Of a stretch of 64,000 bases of DNA, positions 17,882 to 26,253 are shown piece by piece. The stretch is from Halosimplex aquaticum (GTDB taxonomy: Archaea > Halobacteriota > Halobacteria > Halobacteriales > Haloarculaceae), in assembly GCF_028747785.1 (NCBI RefSeq), contig NZ_CP118158.1:868001-932000 (forward strand), written 5' to 3'. Numbering within the stretch: the stretch's first letter is position 1; each line of letters begins with the position of its first letter. The notes under the pieces were generated by a model. That model saw nothing but the letters and a program-made list of their open reading frames with translations, made no database searches and was not told the DNA's origin. Made by a program: the position numbers and the translations under genes.

Positions 17882-18532
17882 ATGGAAGCCGAATCGACGG
17901 GCGGCATTCGGGTCAGACTGGCTATCGAGGCGGCTGACGCCTGCCCGGTCGCGTCCGCGACCGGCGACGGGGCCGTGGCGCGGTCGGTCACCTGGAGTCG
18001 CGCCGGCGACGGCGTGGTCGAGGAGTTCGACCTCGCCGGCGACGCGGACGACGGGGCGCTGCCCGCAGACGCGTCTGTGGTCTTCGAGACGGACCGGTCC
18101 GAGCGGGTCCGCTTCTCCCGCCGGGAGAACGATTGCGTCTGCGACCGCGTCGAACGCCACGGCACGCCGGTGACCGACGTCGGCGCTTCGCGCGGGACGC
18201 TCCGGCTGAGCTTTCACGCGGCGGACGTCGAGACGGTCCGGGGGGTCGTCGACGAGATGAACGAGGCCTACGGTTCTGTCCGGATCGACCGCATCGCGCG
18301 GACGGGCGACGACGGCGACGAGGACCTCGTGACGGTCGACCGGGGGCGGCTCACGGACCGACAGCGGGAGGTCCTCGAAACGGCGATGGACATGGGGTAC
18401 TTCAGGCGTCCGCGGTCGGCCAACGCGACGGAGGTCGCCGCTGAACTCGACATCTCGCCGTCGACGTTCGCCGAGCACCTCGCCTCCGCGCAGTCGAAGG
18501 TGCTCGCCTCGCTGCTGGAGGGGTCGGCGTGA
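17882..18532 (+). CDS. Bat/DmsR/NarO-like HTH_10 transcription regulator
   Basis: A 216-residue regulator with a cysteine-bearing N-terminal sensor part (C21; CVC at 85-87) and a C-terminal HTH_10 domain (LTDRQREVLETAMDMGYF, then DISPSTFAEHL). Haloarchaeal homologues DmsR and NarO switch on DMSO, TMAO or nitrate respiration without oxygen. As I remember it, that group has a C-xn-C-x-C-x7-C motif; here the last position is T95. It is divergent from the molybdoenzyme operon, which is the likely target. The frame is open far upstream, but conservation starts at this ATG. Overlaps the next gene by 4 bases. Confidence 0.88.
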   Translation: MEAESTGGIRVRLAIEAADACPVASATGDGAVARSVTWSRAGDGVVEEFDLAGDADDGALPADASVVFETDRSERVRFSRRENDCVCDRVERHGTPVTDVGASRGTLRLSFHAADVETVRGVVDEMNEAYGSVRIDRIARTGDDGDEDLVTVDRGRLTDRQREVLETAMDMGYFRRPRSANATEVAAELDISPSTFAEHLASAQSKVLASLLEGSA

Positions 18533-19698
18533 CCCGACAGAACGGCCACCGCGGAGTCAGCGAGCGCGACCACCACCGCGAACGCGATCGCCACTGCGAA
18601 CACGACGACCACAGCGACCGCGCTCACCAGGGCGCAAACGAACAGACTCACTCCCACGACGGCCCCGACGGCGCCCAACCGATCGACGGCGAGGCGAGCG
18701 GACGGGACGGCGGCGCACCGGGCCTCGCCGAAGTCGACCGGGTGATCGCCGTCGCCAGCGCGAAGGGCGGCGTCGGCAAGACCACCGTCGCGACCCACCT
18801 CGCCTGCGCGATGGCCGAGTCCGGCCTCGACGTGGGGCTGTTCGACGCCGACGTCCACGGCCCGAACGTCCCCGAACTGCTGGAGGTCGACGGGCCGGTC
18901 TACTCCGACGACGACGGAAACCCGCTCCCCGTCGCGGCCGACGACCTCGACGTGATGAGCGTCGGGCTGATGCGGGACGGCGCGCCGCTGGCGTGGCGCG
19001 GCGCGATGGCCCACGAGGCCCTCTCGGAGCTGTTCGAGGACACCGCCTGGGGCGACCAGGACGCGCTCGTCGTCGACATGCCGCCGGGCACCGGGGACGT
19101 GGTGCTGACGACGCTCCAGGAGGTCCACCTCGACGGCGTCGTCTTCGTGACCACGCCCTTCCACGCGTCGGTGACCGACACCGCCCGCTCGCTCGAACTC
19201 TTCCGCGACAACGACGTGCCGGTGCTCGGCGTCACCGTCAACATGGCCGGGTTCACCTGCCCGACCTGCGGCGACGAGCACGACCTCTTCGAGCACGGCG
19301 ACCCCCTGGACGACCTCGACGCGCCCGTCCTCGCCGAACTGGACTTCGACCCGAGCGTGCAGGGGACGCCCCGCCCCGGGGAGTTGCCCGATCAGATGCA
19401 GGAACTGGGCGAGGACGCCTGCGACCGCGTCGAGGAGGTCTGGGCGGTCGACGTGCCCGCGGACGCGGTCGACCTCCGCGGCGTCGCGGCCGACGCCCGC
19501 CACGGCCGCGTCCGCGAGGCGTTCGACGCGACCGACCCGGGCGAGGAGTTCGTCCTGGTCAGCGACCGCGACCCGACGCCGGTGCGGTCGTTCATCGCCA
19601 CGCTCTCCGCTCGGGCCGACGAGCCCGCAGACGTCTCGCCGTTCGAGGTCGAACGGGCGAATCCCGAGACGTGGGTGCTCCGGACCGTCCGTCCGTAG
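18529..19698 (+). CDS. Mrp/NBP35-type P-loop ATPase fused to DUF2249, with a histidine-rich N-terminus
   Basis: A 389-residue fusion. Residues 1-55 contain many histidines (HDDHSDRAH, HSHD) and may bind metal. Residues of about 65-295 are an Mrp/NBP35 iron-sulfur-cluster-carrier ATPase: deviant Walker A AKGGVGKTT, DADVHGPNVPELL, DMPPGTGDVVLT and a CPTC cluster-binding pair. Residues of about 310-389 are a DUF2249 domain (DLRGVAADARHGRVREAF ... NPETWVLR), a domain common in haloarchaeal anaerobic-respiration gene sets. Its GTG overlaps the regulator stop (GTGA). A role in iron-sulfur maturation of the neighbouring enzyme is inferred. Confidence 0.9.
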   Translation: MTRQNGHRGVSERDHHRERDRHCEHDDHSDRAHQGANEQTHSHDGPDGAQPIDGEASGRDGGAPGLAEVDRVIAVASAKGGVGKTTVATHLACAMAESGLDVGLFDADVHGPNVPELLEVDGPVYSDDDGNPLPVAADDLDVMSVGLMRDGAPLAWRGAMAHEALSELFEDTAWGDQDALVVDMPPGTGDVVLTTLQEVHLDGVVFVTTPFHASVTDTARSLELFRDNDVPVLGVTVNMAGFTCPTCGDEHDLFEHGDPLDDLDAPVLAELDFDPSVQGTPRPGELPDQMQELGEDACDRVEEVWAVDVPADAVDLRGVAADARHGRVREAFDATDPGEEFVLVSDRDPTPVRSFIATLSARADEPADVSPFEVERANPETWVLRTVRP

Positions 19699-19792
19699 GT
19701 CGGGGGTTGGCTTCCCCGTCCTACGTACGGCTATACAGCATTCATAGCAGCCGTCATAGGAACCCCTCCCGACGCTTCACCTGACCATCACG

Positions 19793-20026
19793 ATGTCCGG
19801 ACGCACGCGGTCGGACGACGATTCGTTCCCCGACAGATCCGCCCCGTCGATCGACGACCGGCCCGGCGGGTCCGACTCCCCGCAACTCGAACTCGCGCTC
19901 GTGCGGTACACCGACAGGCCCGACCGGTGTACGATCCACCCGCCAGACGCGACGGGCGTCGAGCGCATGTCGACGTGGATCTCCGTCGACCGGAGCCTCG
20001 TCGTCGACGTCGATTCGATGCGGTGA
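19793..20026 (+). CDS. DUF7511-type small protein
   Basis: A 77-residue protein with a polar N-terminus and a conserved second half, ELALVRYTDRPDRCTIHPPD followed by ERMSTWISVD and a hydrophobic strand. It is the paralogue of the gene at 2509-2703. The function is unknown. It sits alone between the Mrp fusion and moeA, about 95 bases after the former, and could share their transcript. Confidence 0.78.
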   Translation: MSGRTRSDDDSFPDRSAPSIDDRPGGSDSPQLELALVRYTDRPDRCTIHPPDATGVERMSTWISVDRSLVVDVDSMR

Positions 20027-20093
20027 CCCCCGCGGCGGCCACGTCGGCCGTGCTTCCCGGCCGCTTTAGTCGATCGGCGGTGAACGGCCGGTA

Positions 20094-21338
20094 ATGGGAC
20101 ACGAGGGCTTCGCGGAGGTGACGCGCCTCGCGGCGGCGCGGGAGGAGTTGCTGTCCGTCGTCGATCCGCCCGAGGCGGCCGAATCGGTCGCCGTCGCCGA
20201 CGCCGTCGGGCGGACGGTCGCGGCGCCGGTCGACGCCGGACGGGACGTTCCTGGGTTCGACCGCGCGGCGATGGACGGCTACGCCGTCCGCGCCGCCGAC
20301 ACGCACGACGCGAGCGGCCGCTCGCCGGTCGTCCTGGACGCCGTCGGACTCGGTCCGACGTGCAATCAGAACTCTGGGAGTTCTGATGACGCGGTCGACG
20401 GCGAGGTCGGCCCCCGGGAGGCCGGGTACGTCCACACCGGGAGCCCGATGCCCGACGGCGCCGACGCGGTGGTGAAGGTCGAGGAGACCGACACCCGCGG
20501 CGACCGGGTCGAGATTGCGGCCGCGGTGCCGCCGGGGGAGAACGTCGCGCCCGCCGGCGAAGACGTGGAGTCAGGCGAGCGGATCTTCGAGGCCGGCCGG
20601 CGGCTCCGCCCCTCGGATCTCGGACTGCTGAAGGCCGCCGGCCACCGCTCGGTGCCGGTCCGGCCTCGCCCGCGCGTGAGTGTCGTCCCCACCGGCGAGG
20701 AACTCGTCGACTTCGACCCCGGCTACGGCGAGACGACCGAGACCAACGGGCTGACCGTCTCCCGCCTCGTCGAGCGCTGGGGCGGCGAGGCGACCTACCG
20801 CGACGTCGTCGGCGACGACGAGGACGCCCTGCGGGAAGCGATCGAGCGGGACGCCGACCACGACGTCGTCGTCACGACCGGCGGGTCCTCGGTCGGCGAG
20901 CGCGACCTGATCGCCGGCGTCGTGGCGGACCTGGGCGAGGTGCTGGGCCACGGCGTCGCGCTCAAGCCGGGCCACCCCGTCGGCTACGGCGTCGTCGACG
21001 GGACGCCCGTGCTGACGCTGCCCGGCTACCCCGTCTCCTGTCTCGTGACCGCCGTCCAGTTGCTGCGCCCCGCGGTCGCCCGCGCGGGCGGGTTCGACCC
21101 CGAACCGTTCCCCGAGTTCGAGGCGACGCTCGACCGGAAGATCGCCGGCGAGGTCGGCGTCCGCTCGTTCGTCAGAGTCCGGAGGACCGGCGAGGGGACC
21201 GTCGAACCGGTTCGCGGCGGCGCCGGCGCGCTGTCGTCGGTCGCCGCCGCCGACGGCTGGGTGGTCGTCCCCGAGAGCCTGGAGGGCGTCGCCGCCGGCG
21301 AACCGGTGGTCGTCCAGCGCTGGGAACCGTTCGTCTGA
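20094..21338 (+). CDS. moeA: Molybdopterin molybdenumtransferase MoeA
   Basis: A 414-residue MoeA, which inserts molybdate into adenylylated molybdopterin. Family marks: PGFDRAAMDGYAVRAADT near residue 50, HTGSPMPDGADAVVKVEE, PTGEELVDF, TTGGSSVGERDLI and PGYPVSCL, plus the C-terminal beta-barrel domain. It lies next to a molybdoenzyme operon and upstream of mobB-moaE and mobA. Codons at about residue 91-98 are contributed by a perfect palindrome (see repeat), placed in a loop where MoeA proteins vary in length. The domain order and motifs leave little doubt. Confidence 0.93.
   Translation: MGHEGFAEVTRLAAAREELLSVVDPPEAAESVAVADAVGRTVAAPVDAGRDVPGFDRAAMDGYAVRAADTHDASGRSPVVLDAVGLGPTCNQNSGSSDDAVDGEVGPREAGYVHTGSPMPDGADAVVKVEETDTRGDRVEIAAAVPPGENVAPAGEDVESGERIFEAGRRLRPSDLGLLKAAGHRSVPVRPRPRVSVVPTGEELVDFDPGYGETTETNGLTVSRLVERWGGEATYRDVVGDDEDALREAIERDADHDVVVTTGGSSVGERDLIAGVVADLGEVLGHGVALKPGHPVGYGVVDGTPVLTLPGYPVSCLVTAVQLLRPAVARAGGFDPEPFPEFEATLDRKIAGEVGVRSFVRVRRTGEGTVEPVRGGAGALSSVAAADGWVVVPESLEGVAAGEPVVVQRWEPFV
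20365..20387. repeat. Perfect 10-bp palindrome inside moeA
   Basis: ATCAGAACTC (20365-20374) and GAGTTCTGAT (20378-20387) are exact inverse copies around a 3-base loop. The stretch is A/T-rich compared with the gene around it and encodes N-Q-N-S-G-S-S-D in frame, in a surface loop. This looks like a small inserted palindromic element rather than ordinary coding sequence. Confidence 0.8.
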
Positions 21339-21435
21339 TCGGGAGGCCGTCGCCGCGTCGCCGCACTGGCGGGAGCGAGGACAGCGACAGGCACTTGCGG
21401 CTGGACGGACCAGACGCGGACGAGTCATCCCAGTC

Positions 21436-22620
21436 ATGCCCGACGAAGCCGATCAGGTCCCGGAGTCGGAGGCGACCGGCCCGGCGACGACCGAGAGCCT
21501 CGCACGCGCGCTCCGCGGGCTCGACCCCGCGTACTTCGGCCTCGTCATGTCGACGGGCATCGTCTCCATCGCCTTCCGCGAACTGGGAGTCGAGGCGGTC
21601 TCGCTGCCGCTCGCGGCGTTCAACGTCGGCTGTTACGTCCTGTTGCTCGTCCTGTTCGGCGCGCGGCTCGGCCGCTATCCGGATCGGGTGCTCGCGGACC
21701 TCCGGGACAGGGAGCGCCACTGGGGGACGCTGACGTTCGTCGTCGCCACGAACACGGTCGGCGTGCAGTCCCTCGTCTTCTTCGACGCCGTCGCCGTCGC
21801 CGCGGGCCTGTGGCTGACGACCGTCGTCGCCACGCCGCTGCTCCTGTACTACCTGTTCGCGACCGAAGTCGTCGGGCCCTCGGAGGTCGGCGTGAGCGAA
21901 CGCATCGACGGCGCCTTCCTGCTCGTCATCGTCTGCATGCAGTCGCTGGCGGTCCTCGGCGGGATGCTCGCGGACGCGACGACCGCCTACACGGACGTGC
22001 TCCTCCTCACGAGCATGAGCTACTTCGGGTCGGGGTACGTCCTCTACTTCGTCGTCGTCACCGTCGTCACCTACCGCCTGCTCGACGGAGCGGTCCGCCC
22101 AGACGACTGGACCGGCCCCTACTGGATCACGATGGGCGCCGCAGCCATCACGACGCTGGCCGGGGCCACGCTCGGTCCCCTCCTGGAGTCCGTCGCCGCC
22201 TGGGAGCCCTACGCGCCGGTCGTCCTCGGCGTGACGTTCCTCGCGTGGGCGATCGCCTCGTGGTGGATCCCGCTCCTGCTCGCCGTCGACGTCTGGAAGT
22301 TCCTCACCGGCGGCGTCGACGGGCGGCCGCCGGTCTGGGTGCTCCTGCTACCGTGGTCGCGACTGGGCTTCGGCCGCCGGCTCCACGTCTACGCCCCGAC
22401 GGCGTGGGGCCGGGTCTTCCCGATGGGGATGTACACCGCCTGCACCCTGAACCTGGCCGGCGTCAACACGTTCAGCCTCCTCCGGGTCGTCCCCGCGTAC
22501 TGGGGGTGGTTCGCGCTGCTGATCTGGGTCGTGACCTTGCTCGGGACGCTCCGGGCGGCCGGTCGCGTCCTGTTCGGCCGCCGCAACGCGGCGGCGGCGA
22601 CCGTCGGGTCGACCCAGTAG
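21436..22620 (+). CDS. TDT (TehA/SLAC1) family anion transporter
   Basis: A 394-residue membrane protein with about ten hydrophobic helices. The first helix carries the family signature AYFGLVMSTGIVSIAF; later helices include VMSTG-type and FPMGMYTACTLNLAG segments as in TehA, Mae1 and SLAC1. The family moves anions such as sulfite, dicarboxylates, chloride or nitrate across the cytoplasmic membrane. Its place among molybdenum genes hints at export or uptake of an anion linked to the respiratory enzyme; this is inference. Start ATG lies just after a gap of about 100 bases behind moeA. Confidence 0.88.
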   Translation: MPDEADQVPESEATGPATTESLARALRGLDPAYFGLVMSTGIVSIAFRELGVEAVSLPLAAFNVGCYVLLLVLFGARLGRYPDRVLADLRDRERHWGTLTFVVATNTVGVQSLVFFDAVAVAAGLWLTTVVATPLLLYYLFATEVVGPSEVGVSERIDGAFLLVIVCMQSLAVLGGMLADATTAYTDVLLLTSMSYFGSGYVLYFVVVTVVTYRLLDGAVRPDDWTGPYWITMGAAAITTLAGATLGPLLESVAAWEPYAPVVLGVTFLAWAIASWWIPLLLAVDVWKFLTGGVDGRPPVWVLLLPWSRLGFGRRLHVYAPTAWGRVFPMGMYTACTLNLAGVNTFSLLRVVPAYWGWFALLIWVVTLLGTLRAAGRVLFGRRNAAAATVGSTQ

Positions 22621-22692
22621 CGCCGGGGCCGCCGCTCCCGGCCTGCGAACGCGCGCCCAGCCGTCAAGGCGATATCGCCCGTACTCCGGCGC

Positions 22693-22947
22693 ATGTCGAC
22701 CCTGACCGAAGACGACGTGGGAAAGGCGGTGGTCAACCCCGTCGGGGACGAGATCGGGATCGTCGAGGACTTCGAGAACGGCACCGCCTACGTCGACACG
22801 CACCCGAGCTGGACCGACCGGATCGAGGCGCGCCTCGGCTGGGACGACGACCCGGACATCCGCGAGGCGCCCCTGCGGGACGAGTACGTCGAGGAGGTCA
22901 CCGACGACGAGATCGTCCTGCGACAGGACGTCCAGGTCGACCGGTAG
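22693..22947 (+). CDS. PRC-barrel domain protein
   Basis: An 84-residue haloarchaeal PRC-barrel protein: LTEDDVGKAVVNPVGDEIGI at the start, then a W-x-D-R-I-E-A-R-L-GW loop and the closing D-D-E-I-V-L-R strand. Such proteins are frequent in haloarchaea and of unknown function. It ends 18 bases before the convergent mobB-moaE stop. Confidence 0.87.
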   Translation: MSTLTEDDVGKAVVNPVGDEIGIVEDFENGTAYVDTHPSWTDRIEARLGWDDDPDIREAPLRDEYVEEVTDDEIVLRQDVQVDR

Positions 22948-22965
22948 CGCGCGTTCGGTGTGGCG

Positions 22966-23802
22966 TCAGGTCTCGGGTCGCTCGTGTGACCAGAAGGCGT
23001 CGTCGACGGTGACCTCCTTCTTGAACAGCGGCACCTCGTCTTTCAGCCGGTCGATGCCGTCCTCGACCGTCTCGAAGGCCTCCCCGCGGTGGCCGGCGAG
23101 GACGACCACGAAGACGATGTCCTCGCCGGCCTCGACGACGCCGGTCCGGTGGTGCATCCGGACTTCGTGGACGCCGTCCCGGGCCTCCAGTTCCTCGCGG
23201 ATCGTCGCCATCCGGTCCTCGGCGACGCCGTCGTACTTCTCGAACTCCAGGTGCTCGGTCGGCTCGTCGTCAGGACCGTCCTGCATCCGGACGCGCCCGG
23301 TAAACGTGGCGATCGCGCCGCTGTAGCGGGCGTCGGCCGAGCGCTTCACCTCGGCGACGAGCGAGGCGAGGCACTCGTACGGTTCGAGGCCGTCCAGGGC
23401 CGCGACGACCTTCCCGACGTCGACCGCGTCGGCCTCGGACGCGGTGGCGACCGCCTCGCCGGCGTGGTCGCGACCGCCCAGCGCGACGGTCGGGATCTCG
23501 GCGTCGCTGTAGCCCTCGATCAGCGCGTAGTCGTAGTCCGGCGCGAGGTCGTCGAGCGTCCCGTCGAGCGTCCGGTCGGCGCCGGTGGCGAACCAGCCGG
23601 CGTCGTCGGTGATGCCGTAGGTCGCGTCGGCGCCCGCCGCGCGGTGGCGAGCGGTGTCTTTCCCCTCGGTGTCGACGGTCGGATCCGTCTTCAGGTGTTT
23701 GACCGTGGCGACGCGCCCCTCGGCCGACAGCCGTTCGGCGAGTCGCTCGACCAGCGTCGTCTTGCCCGAGTCCGACGGCCCGACGATCCCCAGGACCTGC
23801 AT
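22966..23802 (-). CDS. MobB-MoaE fusion (molybdopterin synthase large subunit with GTP-binding adaptor)
   Basis: A 278-residue fusion. Residues 1-145 are MobB: Walker A GPSDSGKTT (8-16), TVKHLKTD, and the ALIEGYSDAEIPTV segment; MobB helps make the guanine dinucleotide form of the cofactor. Residues of about 155-278 are MoaE, the large subunit of molybdopterin synthase: GAIATFTGRVR, LEFEKYDGVAEDRMA, HHRTGVVEAGEDIV and VPLFKKE, with the family lysines. This fusion is usual in haloarchaea. It is divergent from mobA across about 150 bases. Confidence 0.93.
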   Translation of the reverse strand: MQVLGIVGPSDSGKTTLVERLAERLSAEGRVATVKHLKTDPTVDTEGKDTARHRAAGADATYGITDDAGWFATGADRTLDGTLDDLAPDYDYALIEGYSDAEIPTVALGGRDHAGEAVATASEADAVDVGKVVAALDGLEPYECLASLVAEVKRSADARYSGAIATFTGRVRMQDGPDDEPTEHLEFEKYDGVAEDRMATIREELEARDGVHEVRMHHRTGVVEAGEDIVFVVVLAGHRGEAFETVEDGIDRLKDEVPLFKKEVTVDDAFWSHERPET

Positions 23803-23956
23803 ACTCCGACTGGGAGTTCCTCCGCCATGTAAATTCCTCCTGCCGTGTTCGGGACTCCCGGCCGACGACCGTCGTTCGGTTGCCGTCGTCTGTGACCTGC
23901 GCGACGCCGGTCGGAATGGGACAGTGACATACCGACGGCCGTCCTATCCCGCCTCG

Positions 23957-24586
23957 ATGGCAGCGTCGCCACCGGAGCGGGTCCGCGGGGTCGTCCTCGC
24001 CGGCGGGCGGAGCACCCGCTTCGGCGAGGAGAACAAGGCGCTCGCGCGGCTCGACGGCCGGCCGGTCGTCGCACACGTCGTCGAGACAGTCGCCGAGGCG
24101 ACCGACGGGACGCCAGTCCTCTCGGTCGCGACCGACTCGCAGGCCGAGCAGTTGTGCGGTGCGCTCGGTCGGCCGGTCGAGACGGTCCGTGACGGGGTCG
24201 GCCGCTCGGGCCCGCTGGCGGGTCTCGCGGCCGCCGCCGAGGCGGTCGACGCCCCCTGGCTGTTCGTCTGCGCCTGCGACATGCCGCTGGTCACGCCCGA
24301 GAGCGTCGACGCGCTGTGCGCACGTGCGGCCGCTGTCGACGGGGACTGCGAACTCGACGCCGTCGTGCCTGTCGTCGACGGCTACGATCAGCCGCTCCAC
24401 GCGCTCTACCGGCGCTCGGCGTTCGGTCCGGCGCTCGATTCGCTCTCGGAGGACGGCGCGATGATGGCGCTGCTCGACCGACTGACCGTCGAGCGATTCG
24501 CGGCCGCGGAGACCGACGCGCCGCTGGGAGCGGCGACGACGAACGTGAACACGCGGGCCGACCTCGCGGCGCTCCGCGACGACTGA
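23957..24586 (+). CDS. mobA: Molybdenum cofactor guanylyltransferase MobA
   Basis: A 209-residue nucleotidyltransferase. The signature LAGGRSTRFGEENKALARLDG (split as LAGGxSxRFG then K) is at residues 13-30, DMPLV holds the metal-binding aspartate, and the C-terminal L-x-A-L-Y-R block matches MobA. It adds GMP to molybdopterin, giving the guanine dinucleotide used by DMSO-reductase-family enzymes such as the one nearby. The start ATG at 23957 puts the signature at the usual distance from the N-terminus; the frame is open further upstream. Confidence 0.9.
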   Translation: MAASPPERVRGVVLAGGRSTRFGEENKALARLDGRPVVAHVVETVAEATDGTPVLSVATDSQAEQLCGALGRPVETVRDGVGRSGPLAGLAAAAEAVDAPWLFVCACDMPLVTPESVDALCARAAAVDGDCELDAVVPVVDGYDQPLHALYRRSAFGPALDSLSEDGAMMALLDRLTVERFAAAETDAPLGAATTNVNTRADLAALRDD

Positions 24587-24685
24587 CGGCTCGCGGGGAC
24601 CGACCACTGCGCCGGCGATTGCCGCCCTCAGGCTTCGTGTGCAGGCCCCCGCCCTTTCCGTGGTGCGTCCCTATTTCCGCCCGAC

Positions 24686-25240
24686 ATGGTCGACGTGATG
24701 GGACACCTTGCGATGGGACTGCTCTGGGCGCTCCCGGCGTGGTGGCTCCTCTGGGACGAACACGCGAGCGCGCTCTTCGTCGTGTTCGCCGTCCTGATGG
24801 CGCCGTTTCCGGACGTAGACACGTTCCTCTCGACGGCGTTTCCCAACGCGGTCCATCACCACGGGGTCACCCACACCATCGTGTTCGTCGTGACGATAAG
24901 CGTCGTCGCCGGCGCGATAGTGGCCGCGACGCTCACCGATCGCATCGACGACTGGACGGCCCAGCGCTTCGAGACGGGCCGGACGTTCGTGTTCGCGACG
25001 GTCGCGTTCGCCGTCGGCGGGCTGAGCCACGTCTTCGCCGACATGCTGTCGGCGCCGGACATCTCGACGCCGATCGAGCCGCTGTGGCCGTTCTTCGAGG
25101 GATCTCTGGGGATCGACGTGCTCTACTACAACAACCCCTGGTGGAACGTCGGCTTCCTCTCGCTGATGATCGTCGTCCACCTCGTGGTCGCCTACAGCGC
25201 GTTCGACAGGCGAGGAGCGTCGCGAACGGGGGGCGCCTGA
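24686..25240 (+). CDS. YdjM-type membrane-bound metal-dependent hydrolase family protein
   Basis: A 184-residue membrane protein with about four hydrophobic helices. It matches the YdjM (DUF457-like) family: DVMGHLAMGLLWALP, then a P-D-x-D motif (PFPDVDTFL), HHHGVTHTIVF and the GGLSHVFADMLS helix. The histidines and aspartates could bind a metal. Its biochemical role is not established. It stands between mobA and the nucleoside ABC operon and converges with the latter. Confidence 0.85.
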   Translation: MVDVMGHLAMGLLWALPAWWLLWDEHASALFVVFAVLMAPFPDVDTFLSTAFPNAVHHHGVTHTIVFVVTISVVAGAIVAATLTDRIDDWTAQRFETGRTFVFATVAFAVGGLSHVFADMLSAPDISTPIEPLWPFFEGSLGIDVLYYNNPWWNVGFLSLMIVVHLVVAYSAFDRRGASRTGGA

Positions 25241-25260
25241 CGTCCGGCCTCGACGACCGA

Positions 25261-26253
25261 TCAGTCCGTCTCGCGACTGTACGGTTCCAGTAGCGCGCTC
25301 GGCGCACCCAGCCGCGAGTCGTCGAAGCGGACGACCGTCACGACGAGGACGAGGATGGTCGCGAGGTACGGGTACGTCGCCATGATCGTCGGGTGCATCA
25401 GTAGCTCCAGCAGCGGGTTGACCACGCCGGCGAGCGGCGCGCCGGCGTCGAGCGCGAGGTCGATCCCCTGCGAGCGCAACTGGAGCGCGTCGAGCAGCCC
25501 GAACAGGTACGCGCCGAGGAGCGCCCGCTCGGGACGCCACTGGGCGAAGATGACCAGTGCGACGGCGATCCACCCGCGCCCGGCGGTCATGCCCGTCGCC
25601 CACAGCTGCGAGAACGCGAGCGAGAGGTGCGCGCCCGCCGCCCCAGCGAAGGCGCCGCCGAGCAAGACGCAGAGATACCGCATCTTGAACACGTCGACGC
25701 CCATGGTGTCGGCCGTCTCGGGGTCCTCGCCGACGGCGATTACCTCGAGGCCGAGGTTCGTCCGGAAGAGGAACCACCAGACGGTCGGCACCAGTGCGAG
25801 CGCGATGAAATCGGGCGCGGTGCTCCGGAACAACGCCTCGCCGATCACGGGGATCTCGACGAGGTACTGTCCGACGAGGGGGAGCGTCATCTGGGGGAAC
25901 CCGTCGATCGACCGGTCGACCCAGTTGGCGCCGAAGAAGGTCGTGAGGCCGGTCCCCAGCAGCGTCAGCATGATGCCGCTTATCACCTGACTCGATTTCA
26001 GCGTGATACAGAGGAACGCGTGGACGAGCGCGAGCAGCGTGCCGAGGGCCATCCCGGCGAGGAAGCCCAGCCAGTAGCTGCCCGTGACGACCGTCGTCGC
26101 GAACCCGCCGAGCGCGCCGACGAGCATCATCCCCTCGACGCCGAGGTTGAGGACGCCGCCCCGCTCGCTGATGATCTCCCCGAGCGCGGCGAAGATGAAC
26201 ACGGTCGACGCGCGCACCGCCGCGTCGAGCAGTCCGGCGGCGAACCCGGACAT
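25261..26253 (-). CDS. BMP-family nucleoside ABC transporter, permease 2
   Basis: A 330-residue permease with about nine hydrophobic helices, of the BPD_transp_2 type (YufQ/NupQ-like). Landmarks are GEIISERGGVLNLGVEGMML near the N-terminus and NLGLEVIAVGEDPETADTMG in the middle, the characteristic cytoplasmic loop of this family. It pairs with the upstream permease, its ATG overlapping that stop as TGATG. With the double ATPase and the divergent lipoprotein it forms a nucleoside or purine importer. Confidence 0.92.
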   Translation of the reverse strand: MSGFAAGLLDAAVRASTVFIFAALGEIISERGGVLNLGVEGMMLVGALGGFATTVVTGSYWLGFLAGMALGTLLALVHAFLCITLKSSQVISGIMLTLLGTGLTTFFGANWVDRSIDGFPQMTLPLVGQYLVEIPVIGEALFRSTAPDFIALALVPTVWWFLFRTNLGLEVIAVGEDPETADTMGVDVFKMRYLCVLLGGAFAGAAGAHLSLAFSQLWATGMTAGRGWIAVALVIFAQWRPERALLGAYLFGLLDALQLRSQGIDLALDAGAPLAGVVNPLLELLMHPTIMATYPYLATILVLVVTVVRFDDSRLGAPSALLEPYSRETD

